Below are positions 1 through 6,736 of a DNA stretch of 10,718 nt, piece after piece. Where the stretch lies: NCBI GenBank assembly GCA_902796635.1, contig CADBPU010000087.1, positions 1 through 10,718 on the forward strand. Reading direction: 5' to 3'. The DNA comes from an uncultured Eubacteriales bacterium (GTDB lineage: Bacteria > Bacillota > Clostridia > Christensenellales > UBA1242). The position numbers were made by a program, and so were the translations under genes. Within the stretch, counting starts at the first letter, position 1. Every line of letters starts with the position of its first letter. The notes under the pieces were generated by a model. The model did no database searches. It saw only the letters and a list, made by a program, of their open reading frames with translations, and was not told the DNA's origin.

Positions 1-1103
1 GGTTTATAAAAGTCATCAACAAGACGTGCGCATGCAATTCCTAATAATCCACTATCCCACTTGCTACTTTTGAGAATTATTGCTCTTTCTGTATACAATC
101 TATGTTTGTTTATCATTTTCAAACATTCATCATAGATTTCTTGTGAAAGGCGTTGACGCTCTGCATTGAGTTCTTCAACTTTTTTTAATGCTTCCTTCAA
201 AACTTTTATATCATTTGAAATGTACAAATCAAGTGAATAATAAGCATTGCCCATTCTGCCTGTTGCATTGAGTTTTGGTGCAATTTTGAAAGATATTGCT
301 TGACTTGTTATATTGCTAATTTTTAAGTTGTTTAAGAGCATTTTTATGCCTTGTGGCAGTAAATCTTGCTTTTTTAAGCCAAGTTTTACTATTACCCTGT
401 TTTCATCCACCAAAGGCACAATGTCGCTGACTGTGGCAATGGCACATATAGGCAAATATGCATCTAATTTTTCCTTACCAACAAAACTTTCAACAACTTT
501 TAGTGCAACACCAGCGCCACAAAGTCCATTAAAACCATAATTTTGATTTGGAATTTTTGGGTCGACAACTATTGTGTTTGGCAAAATTTCTTGCATCTCA
601 TGGTGGTCAGTTATAATAATATCAATATTCTGCTCTTTTATATACTCTACTTCTTGATGGCAAGAAATTCCACAATCAACAGTAATAATCAAGTTTGGAT
701 GAAATTTTTCTATTATTTTTTTGCTACTATCTATTGTTAGTCCATAGCCATCTTCATATCTATTTGGCAAAAAATAGTTAATAGTTGAAATTTTATCTTT
801 CAAAAAGGTATATAAAATTGTGACAGCACTGATTCCATCAACGTCGTAATCTCCAAATATCAAAACTCTTTCATTTTTGTCTATTGCTTGTTGTATTCTA
901 TCGTGACATTCTTGCATATTGGCAAGCAAAAAGGGATCTCTCAAATCATCTATTGATGGAGATGTAAATTTAATAAATTTATCATGTGTATCAATTCCCC
1001 TTTGCATAAGAATTTGCGCTGTTTTGAACTCTAAATGCTCATTTTCTGCAAAGTCTTTTATTTGAGATACACCTTTGTTTGTCTCAATTGCCTTAAATAT
1101 CAT
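1..1103 (-). CDS. recJ: Single-stranded-DNA-specific exonuclease RecJ, partial (N-terminal 367 residues)
   Basis: 5'-3' single-strand exonuclease of the DHH phosphoesterase superfamily, acting in RecF-type recombination and in mismatch and base-excision repair. The start is the ATG at 1101-1103, preceded by AAGGAA. The frame is open to the window edge, so the C-terminal part is outside, including the DHHA1 domain. Visible motifs: GDYDVDG around residues 84-90 (metal-binding motif I), TDHH at 165-168 (the DHH motif), VVDPK just after it, and the NATGRMG segment at 279-285, which corresponds to the RecJ 'NAxGR' motif. All metal-ligand motifs expected in the present part are intact. It lies just after the secF terminator. 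No convincing promoter fits in the 30-odd bases left, so readthrough from secDF is possible. secF-recJ adjacency is common in Clostridia. The family call is firm; only the 3' end is unknown. Confidence 0.96.
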   Translation of the reverse strand, partial: MIFKAIETNKGVSQIKDFAENEHLEFKTAQILMQRGIDTHDKFIKFTSPSIDDLRDPFLLANMQECHDRIQQAIDKNERVLIFGDYDVDGISAVTILYTFLKDKISTINYFLPNRYEDGYGLTIDSSKKIIEKFHPNLIITVDCGISCHQEVEYIKEQNIDIIITDHHEMQEILPNTIVVDPKIPNQNYGFNGLCGAGVALKVVESFVGKEKLDAYLPICAIATVSDIVPLVDENRVIVKLGLKKQDLLPQGIKMLLNNLKISNITSQAISFKIAPKLNATGRMGNAYYSLDLYISNDIKVLKEALKKVEELNAERQRLSQEIYDECLKMINKHRLYTERAIILKSSKWDSGLLGIACARLVDDFYK

Positions 1104-1132
1104 AATTTCCTTTTTGTATCACAAATACTATT

Positions 1133-1169
1133 AAAACAATTATAGTCCCCATGCAGTGGAGACTATAAT
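1133..1169 (-). terminator. Rho-independent terminator after secF
   Basis: A 12-bp stem is formed by 1139-1150 and 1158-1169 with a 7-base loop. On the minus strand it is followed by TGTTTTAA. One position is a U-G wobble in minus-strand RNA but a C-A mismatch in plus-strand RNA, so the hairpin is fully paired only for transcripts coming from secF. It begins 17 bases past the secF stop and ends the secDF unit, though recJ starts only 36 bases further on. Confidence 0.8.
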
Positions 1170-1185
1170 AAATCATTTAATTTTT

Positions 1186-1896
1186 TTATTCTATCTCTGA
1201 AGATTTTTCTTCAATGGCCACTGCTTTTGCGACCTTTTGATTTTCTACGTTTTCGTCAACTTTTGCTTTTTTGATTTTCTTTATTTTTGAAGAGAAGAAA
1301 CACCATGCTGGCAAAGCAAGTGTAAACATGCTGTAAAGCAAAACAACCATCATAACAAAGAATAATCTTGCAACACTGAAAATGTTTTGATTAAGCATAA
1401 TCATACTTAAAAGCAAAACCACTACAATTGTAGCACTCAATATTGTCAATCTCTTTACATTTTCTTTTATTGTTTCTTTTATGAGTTCGCTATAATTTGC
1501 TTTTTTTAGGTCTATATTTTTGAATTTTTCTGTCATCAGTAAAGTGTATACTGTACTGAAACCTGTAAGTAATAAATAACTTGCAACTATGTTTTCTGTG
1601 ATAGGGATACGAATGATTGCAATAAGTGCAGTTGAAAGCAAAACATTATGAGCAATTATGCAAGCAACACTAAATGCTTTTGCAAAATCATATCTCAATC
1701 CAACATATAAAAGCACTAAAACAAGCGAAATTACAACTGACAAAACACTTTGAAATAATACATGTGCGCCTGCAATTGAAGATTGATAATTAAATCCCCA
1801 AACAGAAGCCACAACTATTCCTGCAAGCAAAACTACGGCATTTGCAATCAAGTAGTAAATAGAATTTTTATAGAAATCATACTTATTTGAGTTCAT
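1186..1896 (-). CDS. secF: Divergent SecF-type Sec translocon accessory protein lacking its periplasmic domain
   Basis: Partner of SecD in the membrane complex that pulls secreted proteins through SecYEG. The 236 residues are short for SecF (usually about 290-310). Helix 1 (about 13-33) is followed by a loop of only some 14 residues before helix 2 (49-67), so the roughly 100-residue periplasmic domain is absent. After that the SecF layout continues: 'LRYDFAKAFSVACIIAHNVL' matches the conserved RFxxxxALxAxxxLxHD block with Asp replaced by N84, and 'GFSTVYTLLMTEKFKN' (112-127) aligns with GYSINDTVVxFDRIREN, placing Y117 at the proton-relay Asp. R149 aligns with the conserved Arg of the next helix. 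The tail 203-236 is charged and cytosolic. The start overlaps secD by 14 bp and has a strong AAGGGAGG at 1906-1913, so coupled translation is likely. Identity rests on context and layout as much as on motifs. Confidence 0.85.
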   Translation of the reverse strand: MNSNKYDFYKNSIYYLIANAVVLLAGIVVASVWGFNYQSSIAGAHVLFQSVLSVVISLVLVLLYVGLRYDFAKAFSVACIIAHNVLLSTALIAIIRIPITENIVASYLLLTGFSTVYTLLMTEKFKNIDLKKANYSELIKETIKENVKRLTILSATIVVVLLLSMIMLNQNIFSVARLFFVMMVVLLYSMFTLALPAWCFFSSKIKKIKKAKVDENVENQKVAKAVAIEEKSSEIE

Positions 1897-3148
1897 CTAC
1901 ATGTGCCTCCCTTGTAAAGCCATAATCTTTATTTTTTACTGAAATATATGTCATCCATTTTGCAAAGAACTTTGTCAAAACTATTGTGACTACACCATAT
2001 ACAACAAGTCCACAAATAAATGCAAGAGCAAATTGTTTAACCATATATGTTCCTACAAAATAAGTTACTATGCTTGGTGCAAGAAGCAACACAAACAAGT
2101 CAAGAACTGTTGCCCACATTTTGTTGTATCCAAATTTTACACTTGCATAAAGCACTTTTCCCATCTTATACTCTTTGTGCATTTTGTCATAGAACATATA
2201 AACTGACAATGCCCCAAGTACAAGTGCAAGTAAACTTGCAAACATTGCTGTACTTGTCAAAGCAAACACGGTTTCTGGAATTGCTTGCAACAATAATATT
2301 TGAAGCAACAGTCCAACAAACAATGTAAGTGCGCCAACAAGACCCAATTTTTTGAATAAGCCAATGAGTATTATTGAGCAAAGTACAAACACACCAACAA
2401 CAAGTGAAATGAGTGTTATAACATTTTTGTTTGCAACATCTTTTGTGTATATTGTTGAATTTACTTCTTCAAAAGTAAAGTCATACTTGCTACTCATAAT
2501 TTGGCTTGCATAATTTTTTGCAGAATCCAAACTTGGTGTTGTGAAACCTGTCATTGCATAAGTGCTTACGTTATCATTTGAAATTGAATATATATAATTT
2601 GAATTGATATAGACATAAAGAGTGTTGCTACTAAGTTGATTTTTAAAATTTGTTGCACCTTCATCTGTAAAGATTATATAAACTACATTTTGAGTGCCAT
2701 TTAGTGCTGAATATGCATTTTTTATGTCTTTTGCAGTTATGACATCTTCTGCTGTTTCACTTTGACTTGTTTTCATGCCAAAGGTTATTTTTTTGTTGAT
2801 TATTTCTTCAATATCTACTGGTGAATAATCGTCAACAAATTCAATCACAAGATTGCCCCCATTTTGATATGCATTTGTTTCATATCCTTCACCATCAAGC
2901 AAATATTTTATTCTTGTTGCATTGCTTGATATTCCTTCGCCAATATTTCCTGAATTTTTTGAACTATTGCCTATTGAGTACTCTTTTACTGTTCCACCTT
3001 GATACTCTATTCCAAGATTTATTGCTCTTGCAAATCCAACAAAGTCGCTATCTTTTGAAATGCTAAAACCAAAAATTGTAAAAAATGCAAGGATTGCGCA
3101 TAGCACTGCAATAACAACAAATCTGCCTTTTGAATGTTTCTTTTTCAT
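1883..3148 (-). CDS. secD: Divergent SecD-type Sec translocon accessory protein
   Basis: Membrane protein that with SecF assists late steps of Sec export. At 421 residues it has normal length for a Firmicute SecD. Helix 1 is at about 10-29; the extracytoplasmic domain (30-240) opens with NLGIEYQGGT (44-53), the conserved GxDLxGG-type segment, and closes with a TTPSLxxAKxxAxxI block near 203-217. Five further helices follow (about 243-264, 268-290, 294-318, 345-368, 372-397). 'VLGALSVYMFYDKMHKEY' (310-327) aligns without gaps to GMAVDANVLIxERIREE, putting L314 where the proton-relay Asp should be. The later IxDSNxTT motif is reduced to VLDLFVLL (348-355), keeping only D350. The ATG at 3146-3148 follows ATAAGGAG at 3161-3168 with a long 12-base spacing; no better start is seen. 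It forms an operon with secF and has its own promoter. Confidence 0.92.
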   Translation of the reverse strand: MKKKHSKGRFVVIAVLCAILAFFTIFGFSISKDSDFVGFARAINLGIEYQGGTVKEYSIGNSSKNSGNIGEGISSNATRIKYLLDGEGYETNAYQNGGNLVIEFVDDYSPVDIEEIINKKITFGMKTSQSETAEDVITAKDIKNAYSALNGTQNVVYIIFTDEGATNFKNQLSSNTLYVYINSNYIYSISNDNVSTYAMTGFTTPSLDSAKNYASQIMSSKYDFTFEEVNSTIYTKDVANKNVITLISLVVGVFVLCSIILIGLFKKLGLVGALTLFVGLLLQILLLQAIPETVFALTSTAMFASLLALVLGALSVYMFYDKMHKEYKMGKVLYASVKFGYNKMWATVLDLFVLLLAPSIVTYFVGTYMVKQFALAFICGLVVYGVVTIVLTKFFAKWMTYISVKNKDYGFTREAHVDELK

Positions 3149-3239
3149 TTTTAGTAATTTCTCCTTATATGTGAAATTAAATTTATGTAAAATTCATTTT
3201 TATGTCTTACAAAAATCTATTCTCCGCAATATTATACTT

Positions 3240-3269
3240 ATTATATAATATAAATAATAAATAAGTCAA
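3240..3269 (-). promoter_or_regulatory. Sigma-A-type promoter of secDF
   Basis: TTGACT at 3264-3269 and TATAAT at 3240-3245 are separated by 18 bp. This predicts a start near 3233 and an untranslated leader of about 85 bases before secD. A second TATAAT at 3231-3236 overlaps the predicted start and may be an alternative -10. The region is very AT-rich, so chance matches are possible, but both hexamers are close to consensus. Confidence 0.6.
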
Positions 3270-3351
3270 ACAAATAAATAATTAACAATATTAATTTTTT
3301 TATATCTCATATTTCAAAATTTTTGTGCATAGATATATTTTGAGGTTGAAT

Positions 3352-3762
3352 ATGGAAAAAACAGCAAAATTAAAAAATAACAATATTTTGATGGCTATTT
3401 TGAAAGGTAGTTTGATTGCAGTTGTGGTGTCGCTTGTTGGCATTTTGTTTTTTGCTTTTATCATTAAAATGTTTGGAATAACTGACCAATTTTTGAAGCC
3501 AGTAAACCAAGTAATTAAAGGTATTTCAATATTATTGGGTGTTTTTGGTGGACTTAAAGCATACAAAGAAAAAGGTCTTGTTTTGGGACTTGTGATTGGT
3601 CTTGTTTATACATTACTTGCTTTTTTAGTCTTTTCAACGCTCAATGGCAATTTCAAGTTTGACAAATCACTTTTGACTGATGTACTTTTCGGTGGAATTA
3701 TGGGTGCAATTTCTGGCATTATTGCCGTAAATTTGAAAGGAAAGAGCAAAAAAAATGCGTAA
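3352..3762 (+). CDS. TIGR04086-type four-helix membrane protein
   Basis: A 136-residue integral membrane protein of unknown function. It resembles the small membrane family (TIGR04086) that in many Clostridia lies next to yajC and upstream of secDF. Predicted helices are at about 16-39, 51-69, 74-97 and 107-127. Gly-rich helix faces are visible (GVFGGLKAYKEKG at 63-75 and FGGIMGAISGII at 113-124). Both ends are Lys-rich. There is no catalytic motif. I chose the ATG at 3352 because GAGG sits 6 bases upstream (3342-3345); an in-frame GTG at 3325 lacks such a site. It is the only plus-strand gene here, diverging from secD and converging on yajC. A weak TATATT (3334-3339) with a poor -35 is the only promoter candidate. 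Family assignment is by resemblance and position. Confidence 0.8.
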   Translation: MEKTAKLKNNNILMAILKGSLIAVVVSLVGILFFAFIIKMFGITDQFLKPVNQVIKGISILLGVFGGLKAYKEKGLVLGLVIGLVYTLLAFLVFSTLNGNFKFDKSLLTDVLFGGIMGAISGIIAVNLKGKSKKNA

Positions 3763-3777
3763 ATAAATTTTGAACAT

Positions 3778-3807
3778 AAAAAAACTAGCAAATGCTAGTT
3801 ATTTTTT
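3778..3807. terminator. Bidirectional terminator between the TIGR04086-type gene and yajC
   Basis: The arms AACTAGC (3783-3789) and GCTAGTT (3794-3800) enclose a 4-base loop. An A-run lies on the left (3778-3782) and a T-run on the right (3802-3807), so transcripts from either side end in a U-tract. It lies 16 bases past the plus-strand stop and overlaps the yajC stop codon (3806-3808), as expected for convergent genes. Confidence 0.85.
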
Positions 3808-4264
3808 ATTCTGCTTTTTTTCTTGGTTTTCTTGGCTTTTTCTCTTTTGGTTGTTCTTCTTTTGCTTCTTCCTTTAACTCTTCTTTTTCTTCTTCTGGTT
3901 TTGCTTCAACTTTTTCTTTGTGCTCTTCAACAGGTTTTTCTTCTGCAACTGGCTCTTCTGAGAGTTCTTCTCTCATATCCATTGCCATCAATGCACGAAT
4001 ATCAACATCAATATAAGCACCTTCGCCAAGTTTTAATGTTACAATTTTACCTTCTGTTGTGTTTGTGATTTTTGCAACTTCGCCATAAAAACCGCTATAT
4101 GTTTTTACTTTGTCGCCAATTTTTAATGAACCATGAAAATCAGACTCTGTCTGTTGAAATTTTCTGTTTCTTAAATAATAATAAACCATAATCAAAGCAA
4201 AAGCTACAACCAAGATTATAATAAGTCCATAAGACTCAAAGAATGATTCCAATAATAAATTCAT
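3806..4264 (-). CDS. yajC: Preprotein translocase subunit YajC with a long charged tail
   Basis: Small single-pass membrane protein that associates with SecDF and SecYEG. The transmembrane segment is at about 13-31 with a short N-terminus. The soluble core contains the family signature LKIGDKVKTYSGFYGEVAKI (47-66) followed by beta-rich sequence to about 95. Residues 98-152 are an unusual low-complexity tail, almost entirely Glu, Lys and Pro, ending in a basic patch (KEKKPRKPRKKAE). The total of 152 residues is longer than the usual 85-115. The start ATG at 4262-4264 follows AAGGAG (4271-4276) at 6 bases. It stands as its own unit between tgt and the convergent membrane-protein gene; secDF, its functional partners, lie about 0.7 kb further left. 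The tail is hydrophilic and probably cytosolic. Confidence 0.94.
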   Translation of the reverse strand: MNLLLESFFESYGLIIILVVAFALIMVYYYLRNRKFQQTESDFHGSLKIGDKVKTYSGFYGEVAKITNTTEGKIVTLKLGEGAYIDVDIRALMAMDMREELSEEPVAEEKPVEEHKEKVEAKPEEEKEELKEEAKEEQPKEKKPRKPRKKAE

Positions 4265-4282
4265 AAAATACTCCTTGCGTAT

Positions 4283-4291
4283 ATTGTAGCA
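4283..4291 (-). promoter_or_regulatory. Extended -10 promoter, proximal, for yajC
   Basis: TGCTACAAT is an extended -10 (TGn plus TACAAT, 5 of 6). The predicted start is near 4276, leaving a leader of only about 12 bases that just includes the ribosome-binding site. The -35 position is poor, as extended -10 promoters allow. Confidence 0.5.
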
Positions 4292-4327
4292 AATTTTTTT
4301 GAATATACAAACAAAAATTCACTACTT

Positions 4328-4356
4328 TATTTATTTTTTGTATATAACTTTGTCAA
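4328..4356 (-). promoter_or_regulatory. Possible distal promoter for yajC
   Basis: A consensus -35 (TTGACA at 4351-4356) is followed after 17 bp by TAAATA at 4328-4333, a poor -10. It starts just past the tgt stop. Nine-base inverted arms ATATACAAA (4303-4311) and TTTGTATAT (4337-4345) lie in the same interval, one inside this spacer and one at the -35 position of the proximal promoter. No U-tract follows, so they do not form a terminator. Confidence 0.3.
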
Positions 4357-4364
4357 ATATTGTC

Positions 4365-5531
4365 CTAACTATGCTTGTGCTTTTTTTCTGTTTGAAATGT
4401 TGTTTGTGAAAGTTTTTTGTCATAGCCAGTTTTTTTGTAAAATTCATCTCTAAATTCAAGCAATCTGTCTTCTTTTATGGCTTGCCTGATTTCTGCCATC
4501 AATTTCAAAAGATATGTTATGTTGTGCAAACTGAGCATTCTGCCACCCAAAATTTCATTTACATTCAAAAGATGTCTTAAATATGCCTTTGAAAAATGTT
4601 TGCAACAATAGCAATCACATTCTGGGTCAAGTGGTGAATAATCTTCTTTGTAAGCACCATTACGCACAACAACTTTGCCTTGACTTGTGTAGGCTGTGCC
4701 GTTTCTTGCAATACGTGTTGGAAGCACACAATCCATCATATCAATTCCACGAAGTACTGCTTCTATAAGGCAATCAGGACTGCCCACACCCATCAAATAA
4801 TGTGGAACTTCTTTTGGAAGTTTTGGTTGCAAAAATTCAAGCATTTCATACATTTCTTCTTTTGGCTCACCAACAGAAAGCCCACCAATCGCAATACCAT
4901 ACTTAACATAAGGCAAAGTGAGTTCTAAACTTTTTTCTCGTAAATCTTTATAAAAATTGCCTTGAACTATTGGAAAAAGCGCTTGTTCATCATTTTTGTG
5001 ATAGTCATAGCATCTTTTAAGCCAACGTGCAGTCATTTCCATGCTATCTTTTGCTTTTTGCTTGTCAATGCCATATGCAGAACACTCATCAAATGCCATA
5101 ATAATATCAGCACCCAAATCATTTTGAATTTGAATTGCTTTTTCTGGCGTTATAAAATGTCTGCTGCCATCTATATTGCTTTGAAACTCTACCCCTTCTT
5201 CACTAATTTTTCTGAGTTCACTAAGTGAAAAAACCTGAAAGCCACCACTATCAGTGAGTATTGGTTTGTTCCAAGCCATAAATTTGTGAAGTCCACCAGC
5301 ATTTTTGACAATGTCTTGACCCGGACGAAGATACAAGTGATATGTGTTTGAAAGTATGATTTGAGCACCTGCCCTTTCAACTTCTTCTGGCGACAATGCC
5401 TTGACAGTTGCTTGCGTACCAACAGGCATAAATATTGGTGTTTCTATATCGCCATGTGGTGTATGAAAAACACCGGTTCTTGCACCGCTGTTTTTATCTA
5501 TGTGAGTTGTTTCAAAACTAAATTTTGCCAT
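4365..5531 (-). CDS. tgt: tRNA-guanine(34) transglycosylase (queuine tRNA-ribosyltransferase)
   Basis: Exchanges guanine-34 of tRNAs for Asp, Asn, His and Tyr with the queuosine precursor preQ1. At 388 residues it has full bacterial length. The TIM-barrel motifs are intact: FMPVGTQATVK (34-44), ILTDSGGFQVFSL (91-103, with the substrate-binding Asp94), IVQGNFYKDLR (188-198) and GIDMMDCVLPTR (262-273, carrying the nucleophilic Asp, D264 by alignment). The zinc site is complete: C305, C307, C310 and H336 (CDCYCC then SLHN). The start ATG at 5529-5531 matches the usual N-terminus (MAKFSFETTH), but there is no Shine-Dalgarno sequence in the 18 bases before it, while a TGATAAAAT box ends only 6 bases upstream. 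Its product is the substrate of QueA, encoded just upstream. Confidence 0.98.
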   Translation of the reverse strand: MAKFSFETTHIDKNSGARTGVFHTPHGDIETPIFMPVGTQATVKALSPEEVERAGAQIILSNTYHLYLRPGQDIVKNAGGLHKFMAWNKPILTDSGGFQVFSLSELRKISEEGVEFQSNIDGSRHFITPEKAIQIQNDLGADIIMAFDECSAYGIDKQKAKDSMEMTARWLKRCYDYHKNDEQALFPIVQGNFYKDLREKSLELTLPYVKYGIAIGGLSVGEPKEEMYEMLEFLQPKLPKEVPHYLMGVGSPDCLIEAVLRGIDMMDCVLPTRIARNGTAYTSQGKVVVRNGAYKEDYSPLDPECDCYCCKHFSKAYLRHLLNVNEILGGRMLSLHNITYLLKLMAEIRQAIKEDRLLEFRDEFYKKTGYDKKLSQTTFQTEKKHKHS

Positions 5532-5537
5532 GTGTAC

Positions 5538-5546
5538 ATTTTATCA
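5538..5546 (-). promoter_or_regulatory. Extended -10 promoter immediately before tgt (possible leaderless start)
   Basis: TGATAAAAT matches an extended -10 (TGn plus TAAAAT, 5 of 6). Seven bases downstream of the box is the A of the tgt start codon. A weak TTTGTG lies 18 bp upstream. Because queA ends in a terminator, tgt needs its own promoter, and this is the best candidate. Confidence 0.45.
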
Positions 5547-5623
5547 TAAATATTTTTATATCACAAACATATTTGTAAAAAATAAGAAAACAACCATTTC
5601 ACTTTTATTATTCTTGCGTTCCT

Positions 5624-5653
5624 AAAAAAATGCTATGATAAACATAACATTTT
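5624..5653 (-). terminator. Rho-independent terminator after queA
   Basis: Arms 5627-5637 and 5643-5653 form an 11-bp stem with a 5-base loop, followed on the minus strand by a run of Ts (5630 down to 5624). One pair is U-G in minus-strand RNA and a mismatch on the other strand, which gives the direction. The stem overlaps the queA stop codon (5652-5654). Confidence 0.75.
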
Positions 5654-6707
5654 ATAACAACAAACAAGCATCGCCAAAACTATAAAATCTATATTTTTCT
5701 TCAACTGCCACTTTGTAAAAATTAAGTGTGTTTTCTATTCCGCAAAAACTCGAAACAAGCATGATTAGTGTGCTTTCTGGCAAATGGAAATTTGTGATGA
5801 GATGGTCTACAACTTTCCACTTATATCCTGGATATATGAATATGTTTGTGTTGCCACAGTCTGCATGCATTTTGCCATCATCATACTTGCTTGCAACGCT
5901 TTCAAGAGTTCTTACACTTGTTGTGCCAACTGCAATAATTTTATGACCTTCTTGTTTTGCTTGATTAATGGTTTCTGCTGCTTGTTCTGATACTTCATAA
6001 TACTCTGTGTGCATGTCATGTTTCAAAATATTTTCTTCGCTAACCGGTCTAAAAGTGCCAAGTCCAACATGTAGCAAGACTTCAACGACTTTTACTCCCT
6101 TATCTTTAATTTTTTGCAAAAGTTCTGGTGTGAAATGAAGACCTGCTGTTGGTGCTGCACTACTTCCTTCATATTTACTATAAACTGTTTGATATCTCTC
6201 ATTGTCTTTCAATTTTTCGTGAATATAGTGTGGAAGTGGCATTGTGCCAACACGCAATAAGTTTTCTTCAAAAGTTCCTTTTTTTTCAAAAAACTTTACC
6301 ATTGCTTCACCAGCATCAAAATGCTCCAAAACTTCACAACCAAAGTCATCATCAAAATTAATGACTGTGCCAGGTTTTAATCTGCGTTGTGGTTTAAGCA
6401 AAACTTTCCACAAGTTTTGTTCTTTTTTTTCAAGCAGAAATACTTCTGCTTTTGCACCTGTTAAAACCTTTGTGCCAAAAAGACGTGCCGGAATGACTCT
6501 TGTGTTGTTGACAACCAAAACATCACCACTATTCAAATAGTCAATAACATCATAAAAATGTTTGTGAGATATAGTCTCAGTTTTTCTATCAAAAACCAAC
6601 ATTTTGCTGTGGTCTCGTGGCTCTATTGGTGTTTGAGCAATTCTATCTTCTGGCAAGTCATAATAATATGTTTTTGTGTTATATATATCATATTTTTCAT
6701 CTTTCAT
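5652..6707 (-). CDS. queA: S-adenosylmethionine:tRNA ribosyltransferase-isomerase QueA
   Basis: Transfers and isomerises the ribosyl part of S-adenosylmethionine onto preQ1-tRNA, giving epoxyqueuosine. At 351 residues it is full length. Family motifs in order: YDLPEDRIAQTP (16-27), RDHSKMLV (31-38), NNTRVIPARLFG (67-78), GSSAAPTAGLHFT (181-193), HVGLGTFRPV (213-222), AVGTTSVRTLES (259-270), TNIFIYPGYKWKVVDHLITN (287-306) and YRFYSFGDACLLL (339-351). The last motif usually ends GDAMLI. The start ATG at 6705-6707 has only a modest GAGAG site about 9 bases upstream, but the N-terminus fits the family. It acts right after Tgt in the queuosine pathway. A good promoter lies in the 78-base gap to ruvB and a terminator follows, so it is probably monocistronic. 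Confidence 0.98.
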   Translation of the reverse strand: MKDEKYDIYNTKTYYYDLPEDRIAQTPIEPRDHSKMLVFDRKTETISHKHFYDVIDYLNSGDVLVVNNTRVIPARLFGTKVLTGAKAEVFLLEKKEQNLWKVLLKPQRRLKPGTVINFDDDFGCEVLEHFDAGEAMVKFFEKKGTFEENLLRVGTMPLPHYIHEKLKDNERYQTVYSKYEGSSAAPTAGLHFTPELLQKIKDKGVKVVEVLLHVGLGTFRPVSEENILKHDMHTEYYEVSEQAAETINQAKQEGHKIIAVGTTSVRTLESVASKYDDGKMHADCGNTNIFIYPGYKWKVVDHLITNFHLPESTLIMLVSSFCGIENTLNFYKVAVEEKYRFYSFGDACLLL

Positions 6708-6736
6708 AAGTTTTAACTCTCAAATTATTTATATTT

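Noticed and set aside
313..740. Two plus-strand open frames of 75 and 65 codons
   Set aside because: They are antisense to recJ, whose frame carries the DYDVDG, DHH and NAxGR motifs across the same bases.
1104..1138. A recJ promoter after the secF terminator
   Set aside because: TGATACAAA resembles an extended -10, but transcription from it would start inside the recJ ribosome-binding site.
3325..3351. GTG start extending the TIGR04086-type protein by nine residues
   Set aside because: The ATG at 3352 has GAGG at a good distance, while the GTG has no ribosome-binding site and adds a basic segment (HRYILRLN) of no clear role.
3149..3351. A SCIFF-type Cys-rich peptide in the secD upstream gap
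   Set aside because: The gap is AT-rich promoter DNA with no run of Cys codons in any frame.
3792..4068. Plus-strand Ser/Phe-rich and Leu-rich open frames opposite yajC
   Set aside because: They are the antisense of the Lys/Glu codon run of the YajC tail, which lacks stops on the other strand. They have no ribosome-binding site or family resemblance.
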